Of a DNA stretch of 64,000 bases, positions 27,947 to 37,196 are shown in pieces. This stretch comes from Deltaproteobacteria bacterium. GTDB taxonomy: Bacteria > UBA10199 > JACPAL01 > GCA-016699445. A model generated the notes under the pieces. The model had not been told where the DNA came from, made no database searches, and saw only the letters and a program-made list of their open reading frames with translations. The DNA is taken from the NCBI GenBank assembly GCA_016699445.1, contig CP064976.1, forward strand, positions 1,860,001-1,924,000, written 5' to 3'. Position 1 is the stretch's first letter. Each line of letters opens with the position of its first letter. The translations under genes were made by a program, and so were the position numbers.

Positions 27947-28972
27947 TCAATTTGTTTGAGCCATATTTGTGAAGCTGACATTGGCGACGGCATTCAGTGT
28001 CAAAGGCGATGATTGTCCTTGAAGGAGATAACGCCCGCCTACATAGCCGATCATGGCAGCGTTATCGGTACAATAGACAGGTGGGGCAATGTAAGCCTTC
28101 TTTTTAGCTTTGATAGCTGCTTCTGTCATTTTGGTGCGTAGGCGCGAATTGCAAGCCACACCGCCGGTGAGGACAATAGAGGGACAACGATAAGCTTTGG
28201 CGGCTGCGATTGTTTTTTCGACCAAGATGTCGACGACGGACTCTTGAAATGATGCACAAATATTTTCTGTTGTTTGAGTGTTTTTTTCGATTAATTGTCG
28301 TGTGAATGTTTTGAGCCCGCTAAAACTAAACTCATACGAAGGCAGTTTTGGCTTTGGGAATTTGATGGATTTGACATCCCCTTCTTTAGCTCTCTTGTCC
28401 ACAATGGGACCGCCTGGATAACCAAGATTCAAAAGCTTGGCGACCTTATCAAAAGCTTCTCCAGCAGCATCATCACGCGTGCCGCCTAAATAACGATACT
28501 CGCCAAATTTTTTTACCAAATAAAGAGCTGTATGCCCACCGGAAACAATCAAGCCTAAGTGAGGGTAGGGGATTTTATCGTGAGCCAAGAGAGGGGCGTT
28601 GAGATGACCTTCCAAATGATTCACACCAATGAAAGGAATACCCAATCCCATCGCATAAGATTTTGCAAATGAAAGACCGACTAAAAGAGCGCCCACAAGA
28701 CCTGGAGAATTTGTCACGGCAATTCCCGCTAATTTTTCAGAAGAAACTTTTGCTTCCTTCAACGCATCTTCCACCATCGGTCGGATTACTTCGATGTGCC
28801 GCCGGCTCGCGAGCTCCGGAAAAATCCCGCCATAAGGTCCATGGATATCGTGTTGAGAAGCGATGAGGCTAGAGAGGATTTTTGTCTTTGGAAAGATCTT
28901 CTTTCCGTTTTCAATATCCAAAACGGCCACGGCTGTTTCATCGCACGATGTTTCGATGCCTAAGATGATCAT
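27947..28972 (-). CDS. tsaD: tRNA N6-threonylcarbamoyladenosine synthase catalytic subunit
   Basis: A 341-residue TsaD, the Kae1-type subunit that completes the t6A37 modification of ANN-decoding tRNAs. LGIETSCDETAVAV opens the ASKHA fold, the metal-binding motif is HLEGH (H119, H123), and SGGHTALYLV, DDAAGEAFDKVAKLLNLGYP and TGGVACNSRLR are all canonical. An essential gene with an intact frame. It lies 6 bp downstream of the crotonase-fusion gene on the same strand. Confidence 0.98.
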   Translation of the reverse strand: MIILGIETSCDETAVAVLDIENGKKIFPKTKILSSLIASQHDIHGPYGGIFPELASRRHIEVIRPMVEDALKEAKVSSEKLAGIAVTNSPGLVGALLVGLSFAKSYAMGLGIPFIGVNHLEGHLNAPLLAHDKIPYPHLGLIVSGGHTALYLVKKFGEYRYLGGTRDDAAGEAFDKVAKLLNLGYPGGPIVDKRAKEGDVKSIKFPKPKLPSYEFSFSGLKTFTRQLIEKNTQTTENICASFQESVVDILVEKTIAAAKAYRCPSIVLTGGVACNSRLRTKMTEAAIKAKKKAYIAPPVYCTDNAAMIGYVGGRYLLQGQSSPLTLNAVANVSFTNMAQTN

Positions 28973-28978
28973 AAGTAT

Positions 28979-30370
28979 TTAGCGACCCAGTTTATTGCCC
29001 AGAGAAATGGTGGAAATTAAGTAGCGTTCTTTTCCATTCCAATCTTTGGCTATATCGACAAAGTAAAGCCGGTCCTGTTTTTGCCTGATATATGTCCCAC
29101 CATTGATAAAGGATTTTCCCTGGGTTTTTTCAGTTACGTAATAATAAGTCGACGGATCGTATGTTTCGGCAAATTGAATGACGGCTGTTGATCTATCTAC
29201 GTTGCCTTTTCGTAAGTCCAAGACAGCTTTTTCAATGGAATCTATTTCTTTAGGGGTTTCCGGTCCAATATTAATCAATGCTTGGGCGGTGGGATAATAT
29301 ATTTTTTCATGAAAATCCCGTGTATATCGGGTGCAGAATAGAAATAAATTGAGATAGGGAGAAGGTCTTTTCACCTCGGTCTTGCCGGGTCCTCCCCAAA
29401 TGGCTGAAGGTCCGACCCAACGGCTTTCCTTGCGCTCATAGCTTTCTATTAATTTCGGATCAGGTGAAGAGGCTTTAGAAAAATCCTGGAGAGTCTGACA
29501 TCCCATTTCAGCCACTGCATTTTTGGGTTTATCGCACTCAAATTTTGCTGCGATGGCCTGGAGCTGTGTTTCTGTAATGTCAGGATCAAGTTTTTCCTCA
29601 GCATACGTCACATTGCTGCTCGCCGCGATCCCTTCCTTAAAATCCGGCAATGTCGACGACCATGCGATGGATTGGCGCTCGCGTTCGAGTTGTGCGGGAA
29701 GCGTCGAGGTTAAGCTCTGATTTAAAATTTGCTTCACACGCGCCAAAGCTTTGCGAGTGGAGCGGGCGAGTTTTTCCGCGATATCTTGTGTCGTTGATTC
29801 TAAAGATTCCAGTGACACCACCCGATTGATCATGCCCATCTCGAGAGCTTTTTCAGCAGAGATAACTTCTCCCAAAAGAAAAATTTCGCTCGCTCTGGCC
29901 AATCCGACAAGTCGTGGCAAATGATAGGTAGCGCTTCCATTGGCCACAAGACCGATGCGAATGGTCGCGGCATTAAATTGAGCTTGAGTTGAGGCAATCC
30001 TTAAATCGACCCCTAAGGCTAATCCAAATGCAATCCCTCCCACATATCCTGGAATAGCGGCTAAAACAGGCTTTGGACTTTTGCGAATGGCCAAAACTGT
30101 GGCATTCACTAAACGAGAAATTTCGAGAAAAAATTTCTTATGATTTTTGGTCTCACTCATCAGATGTATATCCCCACCTGCAGAGAATGTTTCACAAGCA
30201 CCTGTGAGAACAATCACAGAATGCTTTTTATCTTTAATCGCGTCTTGAGTGGCTTTGAGAAGTTCTTGTCCTAAAGTAAGGTTGAAGGCGTTTTTAACCT
30301 CAGGGCGATTGAGTGTGATCCACAGTGCTGGACCTTTGGATTCAATGAGTAGGTGTTGGTATTTTTTCAT
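28979..30370 (-). CDS. Enoyl-CoA hydratase/isomerase fused to an unknown C-terminal domain
   Basis: Residues 1 to about 250 are a complete crotonase: oxyanion-hole motif SAGGDIHLM, GYVGGIAFGLALGVDLRIA, LPRLVGLARASEIFLLGE and the closing DFKEGIAA. The catalytic segment reads IGLVANGSATYHLPRL, without the Glu pair of classical hydratases, so isomerase or other crotonase chemistry is as likely. Relatives end a few residues after DFKEGIAA; here about 205 more residues follow in the same frame, with WVGPSAIWGGPG, YYPTAQALINIGPETP and YVTEKTQGKSF, matching nothing I know. It may be a true fusion or a join made by indel or assembly error. GGAAAA precedes the ATG. Confidence 0.78.
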   Translation of the reverse strand: MKKYQHLLIESKGPALWITLNRPEVKNAFNLTLGQELLKATQDAIKDKKHSVIVLTGACETFSAGGDIHLMSETKNHKKFFLEISRLVNATVLAIRKSPKPVLAAIPGYVGGIAFGLALGVDLRIASTQAQFNAATIRIGLVANGSATYHLPRLVGLARASEIFLLGEVISAEKALEMGMINRVVSLESLESTTQDIAEKLARSTRKALARVKQILNQSLTSTLPAQLERERQSIAWSSTLPDFKEGIAASSNVTYAEEKLDPDITETQLQAIAAKFECDKPKNAVAEMGCQTLQDFSKASSPDPKLIESYERKESRWVGPSAIWGGPGKTEVKRPSPYLNLFLFCTRYTRDFHEKIYYPTAQALINIGPETPKEIDSIEKAVLDLRKGNVDRSTAVIQFAETYDPSTYYYVTEKTQGKSFINGGTYIRQKQDRLYFVDIAKDWNGKERYLISTISLGNKLGR

Positions 30371-30896
30371 TTTTCCATTCTTTCAAATAGGCGTTCGAAC
30401 TGAAATGATTGATGGGTAAAGGATCTTTATCTTTGAAGTAAAAATACACCAAGATGACATTCACGCTCAGGACAGCACTGGTCATAAGAAGGCCTAAGAT
30501 CATGAATAGTGTTGAAGCATAAGGAATGTTCAAGAGACATGTCAGGTTTGTAATCGCTAGGATATAAGTGCAAGGCACAACCGCTTTTTGAAAATGAACA
30601 CGGATGCCGGTCTGGCGATTTTTAGCCTGATGCCAAGGAATGATATCGCAGAGACGGATGAAGGCATAACCCGCAAAAAGAAAACTGAGAAAGAAAAGAG
30701 TCCAAGAAGGGGTCTGGTAGTGTTGCCAGACAAAAAACACGAAAGTCACGATTCCCAACACTTCCATGAGTCTCACGATGAGGCTTTCACGATTGAAGAA
30801 AAATTTAAGCATCGGAGTCAGGTAATGACGAAATAGTTTTGGGTCAATCTCCTTTACTTTTTTTAAGGGAAGTTTTACTGCCCAAAAAATAGGCAT
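30342..30896 (-). CDS. Membrane protein of unknown function, four helices
   Basis: A 184-residue protein with about four membrane helices (residues about 43-57, 63-82, 107-125, 129-150), basic N-terminal tail and charged C-terminus. No family recognised. Its end overlaps the start of the crotonase gene by 29 bp, so they are probably co-transcribed. ATG 30896 is only 6 bp from the start of the divergent sensor kinase; ATG 30812 would be an alternative start that leaves room for promoters. Neither has a clear ribosome site. Confidence 0.6.
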   Translation of the reverse strand: MPIFWAVKLPLKKVKEIDPKLFRHYLTPMLKFFFNRESLIVRLMEVLGIVTFVFFVWQHYQTPSWTLFFLSFLFAGYAFIRLCDIIPWHQAKNRQTGIRVHFQKAVVPCTYILAITNLTCLLNIPYASTLFMILGLLMTSAVLSVNVILVYFYFKDKDPLPINHFSSNAYLKEWKNEKIPTPTH

Positions 30897-30902
30897 AAAT
30901 GT

Positions 30903-32009
30903 ATGACTAAAAAAAGCAGCAAAAAAGGTTCGATTTTGAAGCTTCGCTGGGAAGAGATTTTTAATTCTTTTGGTGAAGGGTTGATGATTTTAAATGAAGA
31001 ACTTCATTTGGTGGGGATTAATCCCACGGCGGAGCAATTGATTGGTACTTCTGCAGATCAGCTCTTGGGGTATACCTTAGAGCAGGCTTTTCCCGAAAAT
31101 GAAAAGACCATTCGTCTTTTGGAAAATTCCTTTGAAGAAGGTGGTGGGGCTAATTTGAGGGAAGTATCCTGGATGAATCGAAAACGCGAACATCTGACGA
31201 TTGATCTTCTTTCCACCCCATTGATTAATGATGATGGTGTATGGATGGGTTGGATTGTGGCTATTCGTGATTTGACACCTTTGAAAAAACTTCAGGAAGA
31301 AATCAGGCGTGCAGATCGGTTGGCTACCATGGGGACGCTGGCTTCGGGGTTAGCCCATGAAATTAAGAATCCTCTTGGGGGTATTCGTGGTGCGGCTCAA
31401 CTGCTTCAAAGAGATAAGCTTTCTGAAGAGTCTCAAGAATATTTGCAGATTATCATTAAAGAATCTGATCGGGTGAATCATCTCATTACAGAGCTTCTTA
31501 CCTTTGCAAAACCTAAAAATTTGCAGATGGTACCTGTCAATTTGAATGAATTGCTCGATGCGACGATCTCGCTTGAAAGTTTGCGGACAGAGAAAAAAAC
31601 GAAATTTATTCGTGAATATGATCCCAGCATTCCTCCTGTTTTAGCAGATCCCAATTCTTTAAAGCAGGTACTGATTAATATGATTAAAAATGCCAGTGAA
31701 GCATTGCCGGATAAAGGTGGGGAAATTAGAATCCGTTCCCGCATCGATAACAATTACAAAATTCGTGAATCTATGGGGGAGCGTTCATCACGCATGGTGG
31801 TCGCTGAGATAATGGATAATGGAGTTGGTATCCCGAAAGAAAACTTGGAAAAGATTTTTACGCCATTTTTTACCACCAAAGACCAAGGTCATGGTTTGGG
31901 TTTGGCGATGTCTCAGAGAATCATTAATGAGCATGGTGGTTTTTTACGGATGGAGAGCCAAGAAGGTAAAGGTACGACCGTGCAGATTATTTTAAGGAGT
32001 GCTTCATGA
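30903..32009 (+). CDS. NtrB-family sensor histidine kinase with PAS domain
   Basis: A 368-residue soluble kinase without membrane helices. A PAS domain spans about residues 15-125, then HisKA with the phospho-acceptor H152 in GTLASGLAHEIKNPLGG, then HATPase_c with the N-box NMIKNASEALP, G1 DNGVGIP and G2 GHGLGLAMS. The architecture is that of NtrB, which phosphorylates the adjacent sigma-54 activator. The stop codon overlaps the start of the regulator gene, so the two are made in step. The signal sensed cannot be inferred; nitrogen limitation is only an analogy. Confidence 0.93.
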   Translation: MTKKSSKKGSILKLRWEEIFNSFGEGLMILNEELHLVGINPTAEQLIGTSADQLLGYTLEQAFPENEKTIRLLENSFEEGGGANLREVSWMNRKREHLTIDLLSTPLINDDGVWMGWIVAIRDLTPLKKLQEEIRRADRLATMGTLASGLAHEIKNPLGGIRGAAQLLQRDKLSEESQEYLQIIIKESDRVNHLITELLTFAKPKNLQMVPVNLNELLDATISLESLRTEKKTKFIREYDPSIPPVLADPNSLKQVLINMIKNASEALPDKGGEIRIRSRIDNNYKIRESMGERSSRMVVAEIMDNGVGIPKENLEKIFTPFFTTKDQGHGLGLAMSQRIINEHGGFLRMESQEGKGTTVQIILRSAS

Positions 32010-33475
32010 GTGAAATTGAAAATACAGAACCTAAACCACTCAAGACGATATTAGTGGTGGATGATGAAGAAAGTTTGCGTGTGATTATTCGTAATGCACT
32101 GAAGCGTCGCGGGTATCAGGTGGAAACCGCAGATCATGGAAAAAAAGCATCAACGCTTTTAACTGAAAAAAAATATGATGCGGTACTTTTGGATATCCGC
32201 ATTCCAGGCATGGATGGGTTTTCGCTATTGGAACAAGTGCGGCGTCAGGAAAATCCTCCACCTGTTATTATGATTACAGCTGAAGATACGATGAAGAATG
32301 CTATTGAGGCGATGAAACGTGGGGCTTTTGATTATTTGGCCAAACCTTTTGACGTTGAAGAGCTGGAAGTGATTGTTGAAAAAGCACTTCGAGAAAGAGC
32401 TCTTGAAGTGGAAGTGGAAAAGCTGCGTGAAGAAGTGCGCGAAATTCGTGAAGAACAAGTAGCCCCCAACACTCTGGTGGGACACAGCAAGCCTATCCGA
32501 GAGCTTCATAAACTCATCGGTAAACTTGCAGCAATGGATGTTACGGTCTTGGTGCAAGGTGAATCAGGGACAGGAAAAGAACTCATTGCTCGCGCCATTC
32601 ATCGAGAAAGTCCTCGTGCGATGCATCCATTTATGGCGGTTAATGTGGCCGCTATTCCCAAAGATCTTTTGGAAGGGGAATTGTTTGGTCATGTGCGTGG
32701 AGCATTTACAGGAGCCAACGAAGATCGTACCGGATATTTTGAAAAGGTAGGGAAGGGGACGCTTTTTTTGGATGAAATTGGTGATATGCCGCTCTCTCTT
32801 CAAGCCAAAATTTTACGTGTACTTCAAGAAAAAGAAGTGACGCGTTTAGGTAGCACATCTTCCAGAGCGATCCATTGTCGGGTGATCACAGCCACTCATC
32901 AAAATCTGGAAAAGATGGTGAAAGAAAAGAAATTTCGTGAAGATCTCTATTATCGTCTCAATGTTGTCCCTGTCGAAGTGGCGCCTTTAAGAATGCGGAA
33001 GGAAGACATCGCTCTTTTGGCCAATCATTTTCTGCAAAAGTTTTGTGTGGAATTGGGGACAGGGTCCAAGGTCTTTTCTAAGGAAACTCTTGTGTTGCTT
33101 AAAAAATATGCCTGGCCTGGGAATGTTCGTGAGCTTGAAAATATAGTGAAACGATCGATCGTGTTATCTCCAGGGACAACAATTAGTCAGGAAGTGGTCG
33201 AGCCCTTTCTTTCAGGACAATTGCCTCAAATGAATTTGGATGAAATTGCCATTGAAGATTTAGTGAGACAAAAACTCCAACTCTTTTTGTCAAAGTGGGA
33301 TGGTTATGATGTGGATGATCTCTATGATGTGGTGATTCAGAGAGTGGAAAAACCTTTGATCGAACTTGTTTTGCAAAAAACAGAAGGTAATCAACTCAAA
33401 GCAGCCAAGATGTTGGGGATCAATCGCAATACACTCCACAAAAAACTAAAAACATTAAAAATAGCTCTTAACTAA
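32006..33475 (+). CDS. NtrC-family sigma-54-dependent response regulator
   Basis: A 489-residue activator: receiver domain (residues 13-130, phospho-acceptor D63 in AVLLDIRIPGMDG), AAA+ domain with Walker A GESGTGKELIA, sigma-54 contact loop GAFTGA and Walker B GTLFLDEIGDM, and a C-terminal Fis-type helix-turn-helix (LKAAKMLGINRNTLHKKLK). It remodels sigma-54 RNA polymerase at promoters bound upstream. Between AAA+ and the helix-turn-helix lies a stretch of about 45 residues (KWDGYDVDDLYDVVIQRVEK) that is normal in length for NtrC. It overlaps its kinase by ATGA. Confidence 0.96.
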   Translation: MSEIENTEPKPLKTILVVDDEESLRVIIRNALKRRGYQVETADHGKKASTLLTEKKYDAVLLDIRIPGMDGFSLLEQVRRQENPPPVIMITAEDTMKNAIEAMKRGAFDYLAKPFDVEELEVIVEKALRERALEVEVEKLREEVREIREEQVAPNTLVGHSKPIRELHKLIGKLAAMDVTVLVQGESGTGKELIARAIHRESPRAMHPFMAVNVAAIPKDLLEGELFGHVRGAFTGANEDRTGYFEKVGKGTLFLDEIGDMPLSLQAKILRVLQEKEVTRLGSTSSRAIHCRVITATHQNLEKMVKEKKFREDLYYRLNVVPVEVAPLRMRKEDIALLANHFLQKFCVELGTGSKVFSKETLVLLKKYAWPGNVRELENIVKRSIVLSPGTTISQEVVEPFLSGQLPQMNLDEIAIEDLVRQKLQLFLSKWDGYDVDDLYDVVIQRVEKPLIELVLQKTEGNQLKAAKMLGINRNTLHKKLKTLKIALN

Positions 33476-33483
33476 AGGTGTTT

Positions 33484-34224
33484 ATGCTTAATTCAGATTT
33501 TATATTGTATGTATTAATGATTATGGGTTCGGTTTTTGTAGGTGGGATTGTTCCTCTCTACATGGCGAAAACCAAACATCATTTGCATTTTATTCTCTCA
33601 GTATCGGCTGGTTTGATGTTGGGAGCGGCTTTGATTCATTTGCAGCCTTCTTCTTTTGAGTTGATTGGCAAACAGGCGTCATTGTGGGTATTGGCGGGTT
33701 TTTTATTTCTGTATCTTATTAAAAAGTTTTTTACGATTCATCTCTGTGAACTTCTGGAGTGTGAGGTTCATCCGATGGGCTTGGCGGCGACAGTGGGTAT
33801 TGCTCTCCACTCACTGATTGATGGTATTGCTTTGGGATCGGGATTAGCTCTGGAAGGTTTGGGATTGATTGTTTTTTTAACCATCTTTTTTCACAAAATT
33901 CCTGAAGCTTTTGCGTTGTCCGCAGTGCTTATTAATGAAAATCGAAAAAAATCGACGATTATACTTTTTAATTTATTACTCGCTGTCATGGTGCCTCTTG
34001 GAGCGTTGTTAGCACGCTATGTGATTGGCGAAAGCCCTCATGTGACAGGCATTGCTCTGGCCTTTGCGGCTGGGACTTTTTTGCATATTTCCTTGTCGGA
34101 TCTTTTGCCGCACGTGCATGAACATGCCGAAGAACAATCCAAAATCTACATCGCTTTTGTCTTGGGCTTGGCGGCTATGTGGGCTCTGCAACAGTGGGAA
34201 GTGATTGGGGGGCATACACACTAA
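33484..34224 (+). CDS. ZIP-family metal transporter
   Basis: An integral membrane protein of about 246 residues with eight predicted helices. The metal-binding motifs of ZIP transporters are visible: HSLIDGIALGSG in helix 4 and HKIPEAFALS in helix 5, and a His-rich C-terminal loop HVHEHAEEQ. ZIP proteins bring zinc, iron or similar divalent cations into the cytoplasm. ATG 33484 fits the AAAGGTG site best; GTG 33478 is the alternative. The stop overlaps thiE (TAATG). Confidence 0.92.
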   Translation: MLNSDFILYVLMIMGSVFVGGIVPLYMAKTKHHLHFILSVSAGLMLGAALIHLQPSSFELIGKQASLWVLAGFLFLYLIKKFFTIHLCELLECEVHPMGLAATVGIALHSLIDGIALGSGLALEGLGLIVFLTIFFHKIPEAFALSAVLINENRKKSTIILFNLLLAVMVPLGALLARYVIGESPHVTGIALAFAAGTFLHISLSDLLPHVHEHAEEQSKIYIAFVLGLAAMWALQQWEVIGGHTH

Positions 34225-34862
34225 TGCTACAAGGTCTGTACGCCATTATCGACGAAGGTGTTTTGATAGGAGAAGATCTCGTGCGTGTCGCGCAAGATTA
34301 TTTGGAAGGTGGTATTAAAATAATTCAATACCGTCACAAGCACCGCCACGAATCCACACAATCCTATCAAAAGTATTTACAGAGAGCGGAAGCCATTGGT
34401 GCACTGCGAAGCCAATATGCTTTTACCTACATCATCAATGATGATCTTGATGCCTTTCAAAAAGTGGGGGCGGATGGGATTCATGTGGGTAAGGATGATT
34501 TTTCCATTGAAGAGTGTCGCAAGCAGGTAGGATCCAAGATCATTGGATACTCTTCTCATTCATTAGCAGAAGCTCTGGAGGCTGAAAAAAGAGGACCTGA
34601 TTATGTGGCTTTTGGCGCGATTTTTCCTACAACGACAAAGGGCCCTGGGCATCCGATTCAGAGCGTGGAAAAATTAAAGGTCGTTGTAGAGAGTTTGAAA
34701 GTTCCTGTGGTTGCGATTGGGGGCATTGGCCGGGATAATGTGCAGGACGTTGTCGAAACGGGAGTCGCGATGGTAGCGATGATCTCGGCTCTGGGTCGCC
34801 CTCAATCCAAAAATCGAGTGACGGAAGCCCGGTATTTCGTAGACATTATTAATAAACGATAG
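34224..34862 (+). CDS. thiE: Thiamine-phosphate synthase
   Basis: A TIM-barrel protein of about 212 residues that joins HMP-PP and thiazole phosphate. YAIIDEG opens the barrel, IIQYRHKH and IINDDLDAFQKVGADGIHVG carry the diphosphate/metal contacts, and FGAIFPTTTKGPG and AIGGIGRDNVQDVVETG are typical of the family. The start ATG shares a base with the stop of the ZIP gene. With thiD downstream it supplies thiamine phosphate; thiC, thiG and others are not here, and no TPP riboswitch is evident upstream. Confidence 0.92.
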   Translation: MLQGLYAIIDEGVLIGEDLVRVAQDYLEGGIKIIQYRHKHRHESTQSYQKYLQRAEAIGALRSQYAFTYIINDDLDAFQKVGADGIHVGKDDFSIEECRKQVGSKIIGYSSHSLAEALEAEKRGPDYVAFGAIFPTTTKGPGHPIQSVEKLKVVVESLKVPVVAIGGIGRDNVQDVVETGVAMVAMISALGRPQSKNRVTEARYFVDIINKR

Positions 34863-34961
34863 GTTTTTGTCCTTGCGTGGAGTTTCACATTCACCACTGA
34901 AGGCAAACTTGATGAGATCCGTATCGGGAAATATTTTATCCATGCTTTGGTTATCGTCTTT

Positions 34962-35705
34962 ATGAAAAAAAAGTTGCGTCGAAAAACTACGAAAATTTTA
35001 ACAATTGCTGGGGCAGATCCTTCAGGTGGGGCCGGGGTGCAGGCGGACTTGAGGACGTTTCACTATTTTGGCCTTTCAGCTTCTTCTGTTGTCACGGCGG
35101 TGACGGCACAGAATGAAAAAAAGTTCATCTCGGTGAATGCTGTGTCTGCAAAAGTTTTGAAAGATCAGCTGCACAGTGTGGGACCTTGTGACTTTGTTAA
35201 AATTGGGATGTTAGGGACTCGAGAAAATGTTCAGGAAGTTATTCGTTATCTAAAAAAAACAAAACCCAAATGTGTCGTGCTGGATCCTGTTTTATGCTCG
35301 AGCACAGGCACAAGGCTTTTAGAGAAATCAGCACTTCCTTTGCTGATCCAAAAGCTTTTTCCTCTATGCACTTTAGTAACACCCAATCTGTTGGAATCAG
35401 CTATTTTGACGGATTTGCCTGTGACGAATCTGGATCAAGTGAAAACAGCAGCCATCACTCTTCTTAAAAACTCTCCAGGCCTGAAATCTGTTTTGATTAA
35501 AGGAGGCCATCTCCAAGACTCTGCGACAGATCTTTTGCGTGATGGAAAAAACTTCCATCTTTTTTCAGGAAAGCGTTTCCCAAAATCTTTCCACGGGACA
35601 GGATGTGTATTGTCTTCAGCGATATTGGCTGAATTGTCTCAAAATCAATCCATGAAAGAATCGGTTTCCAAAGCTAAGAAGTATGTTTCAATGATGATGA
35701 GATGA
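34962..35705 (+). CDS. thiD: Hydroxymethylpyrimidine/phosphomethylpyrimidine kinase
   Basis: A ribokinase-fold protein of about 247 residues that phosphorylates HMP to HMP-PP for ThiE. TIAGADPSGGAGVQADLRTF is the substrate-binding signature, VLDPVLCSSTGTRLL the second motif, and FHGTGCVLSSAILAEL holds the catalytic Asp region, here GTGC as in ThiD. I start at ATG 34962; a TTG at 34947 gives five more residues. About 100 bp separate it from thiE without any clear terminator. Confidence 0.92.
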   Translation: MKKKLRRKTTKILTIAGADPSGGAGVQADLRTFHYFGLSASSVVTAVTAQNEKKFISVNAVSAKVLKDQLHSVGPCDFVKIGMLGTRENVQEVIRYLKKTKPKCVVLDPVLCSSTGTRLLEKSALPLLIQKLFPLCTLVTPNLLESAILTDLPVTNLDQVKTAAITLLKNSPGLKSVLIKGGHLQDSATDLLRDGKNFHLFSGKRFPKSFHGTGCVLSSAILAELSQNQSMKESVSKAKKYVSMMMR

Positions 35706-35709
35706 TTCA

Positions 35710-36219
35710 CTATTTCTGATGCTGCGGAATAGTCATTTCCACCAAATGGCCTAAATTCTCAGCACTATAGCCATCTGTTGCACAAGGATATGTGGGTATT
35801 GCAGCCAAACAATAGGTGCCACTTGTAAGTAGTGGATTCATTATCACTTCACCATCTACTCCTAATTCTGAAGACGGAACATGCGCTCGGAGAGCAAAAT
35901 AAATGGTTGAGGGGGTAGCTCTATACGAAGGCAGAGGACACGGCCCTGGGGTAGCCAAGATATCGTAGCCTTGAGGATTAAATCGTCGCGCCGATGAAAG
36001 TAGGAGATGGTGGGTTACATTTGTTGTTACATCAAGACTGTATGTGCTTGCAGTAGGTGTGCTGCATGAGGCGGTCGTGTCAGGGATCGTCGTCGGTGTA
36101 AAGTTAAGAGGGTACCCAGTGTAGCGTAAGATAACTCCAGCATCATACTGACATCCTGCAGTCAATCCAGCAGCTGACAATAAAGCCGCCTGACTCAATC
36201 TCGATAAAGACCCATTCAT
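35710..36219 (-). CDS. Putative lipoprotein of unknown function
   Basis: About 169 residues with a signal sequence ending in LSAAGLTAGC, a good lipobox whose Cys would be lipidated by Lgt. The mature part is Thr/Ser/Pro-rich and contains several Cys that may pair in the periplasm; it resembles no family I know. A start at ATG 36219 is supported by AAAGGATTATTT. The gene converges on thiD with a 4-bp gap. Codons are ordinary, so there is no sign of recent transfer. Confidence 0.65.
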   Translation of the reverse strand: MNGSLSRLSQAALLSAAGLTAGCQYDAGVILRYTGYPLNFTPTTIPDTTASCSTPTASTYSLDVTTNVTHHLLLSSARRFNPQGYDILATPGPCPLPSYRATPSTIYFALRAHVPSSELGVDGEVIMNPLLTSGTYCLAAIPTYPCATDGYSAENLGHLVEMTIPQHQK

Positions 36220-36293
36220 AAATAATCCTTTCAACTTTAATGTTTACAGTTTTTTCGTCATCAATTTTAAAAAGTTTCGGATTATTTTAAAAT

Positions 36294-36308
36294 GACTTTT
36301 TGAAAGTC
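36294..36308. terminator. Small hairpin between the lipoprotein and pabC genes
   Basis: GACTTT and AAAGTC pair around a TTG loop in a 122-bp AT-rich gap between two minus-strand genes. It is short and lacks a clean T run, so a terminator for pabC is only possible. The rest of the gap is AT-rich and shows nothing else. Confidence 0.25.
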
Positions 36309-36341
36309 GAACTGTTTGTAAGTATTTTCTAAATACATGGG

Positions 36342-37160
36342 TTAAAGCTGCATAAGATAATGATTTTGAACTTTTTGACTTACAGCTCCTGGAGTTTTTA
36401 AGTTTCTTTTCTCAATTTTTCGAATCGGCAAAATATCTTTGAGTGAGCTCGTGATAAAAATTTCATCGGCACCTAAAATATCTTTAGGTGTGAGACATTT
36501 TTCTTTGGTTTGAATCTTCAATTTTTGAGCGATTTCCAAAACAACTTTTCGTCGCGTCCCGGGCAATAATCCATCCGATAAAGGCGGTGTGAAGAGAATT
36601 CCATTTTTAACGATGAATATATTGCTGCTGGCTCCTTCAGTGACACAGCCTTTAGCATTGATCAGCAAGCCCTCCACAGCGCCGCGTTTCTTAGCTTCTT
36701 CGCGGGCTAACATTTTGGTGAGATAGCTTGTGGTCTTGATAGGGGAGAGTGTGGCGGTATCGGCCATGACAGTTTTGATAAAAACTAACTTTCCACCTTT
36801 GGTGTAATTTTCTTTTGGATAAGGTTCAAAAGGTTTGGGTGCGATCACAAGATGGGGTTTCCCTTCTTCGTCTTTTGACAAAGTCATACGAATAGTCGCT
36901 ATAGGTAGAACGTTGTGGCGTAGAATCCGTGTGATTTCTTGAGAGAGGAGAGTCGGAGAGTAGGAGAGTTTTAAGCCTGCTTTTTTGGCATTATTAAAAA
37001 ATCTTTTGAGGTGGAGAGGGAGAAAAAGAACGTTTCCATTCACCCCTTTCATTGTCTCAAACACACCGATACCATTGAGAAAAGATGAATTGTTGATTGA
37101 AATAAGAGCTTGTTTTGCGGGGATAATCTGACCGTTGATCCAAACATAATTCATTTTCAT
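36342..37160 (-). CDS. pabC: Class IV aminotransferase, probable aminodeoxychorismate lyase
   Basis: A 272-residue fold-type IV PLP enzyme. WINGQIIPAKQALISINN opens the fold, the PLP Lys is in IKTTSYLTKMLA, and EGASSNIFIV and LLPGTRRKVVLEIA bind the cofactor phosphate. Branched-chain or D-amino-acid aminotransferases share these motifs, but the pabB gene just upstream on the same strand favours 4-amino-4-deoxychorismate lyase, giving p-aminobenzoate for folate. I use ATG 37160 because AAAGG lies five bases before it; GTG 37163 and ATG 37154 are alternatives. Confidence 0.82.
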   Translation of the reverse strand: MKMNYVWINGQIIPAKQALISINNSSFLNGIGVFETMKGVNGNVLFLPLHLKRFFNNAKKAGLKLSYSPTLLSQEITRILRHNVLPIATIRMTLSKDEEGKPHLVIAPKPFEPYPKENYTKGGKLVFIKTVMADTATLSPIKTTSYLTKMLAREEAKKRGAVEGLLINAKGCVTEGASSNIFIVKNGILFTPPLSDGLLPGTRRKVVLEIAQKLKIQTKEKCLTPKDILGADEIFITSSLKDILPIRKIEKRNLKTPGAVSQKVQNHYLMQL

Positions 37161-37196
37161 CACAACCTTTTGACATGGGTTGCCGATAACATCAAC

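Noticed and set aside
34150..34223. TPP riboswitch before thiE
   Set aside because: thiE starts within the stop of the ZIP gene, so there is no leader; the CUGAGA/ACCUG type motifs are not seen there or before thiD.
34863..34943. Short minus-strand frame between thiE and thiD (starts MDKIFPDTDL)
   Set aside because: It continues into the antisense of thiE, has no ribosome site and no recognisable relatives, although the first 28 residues look slightly protein-like.
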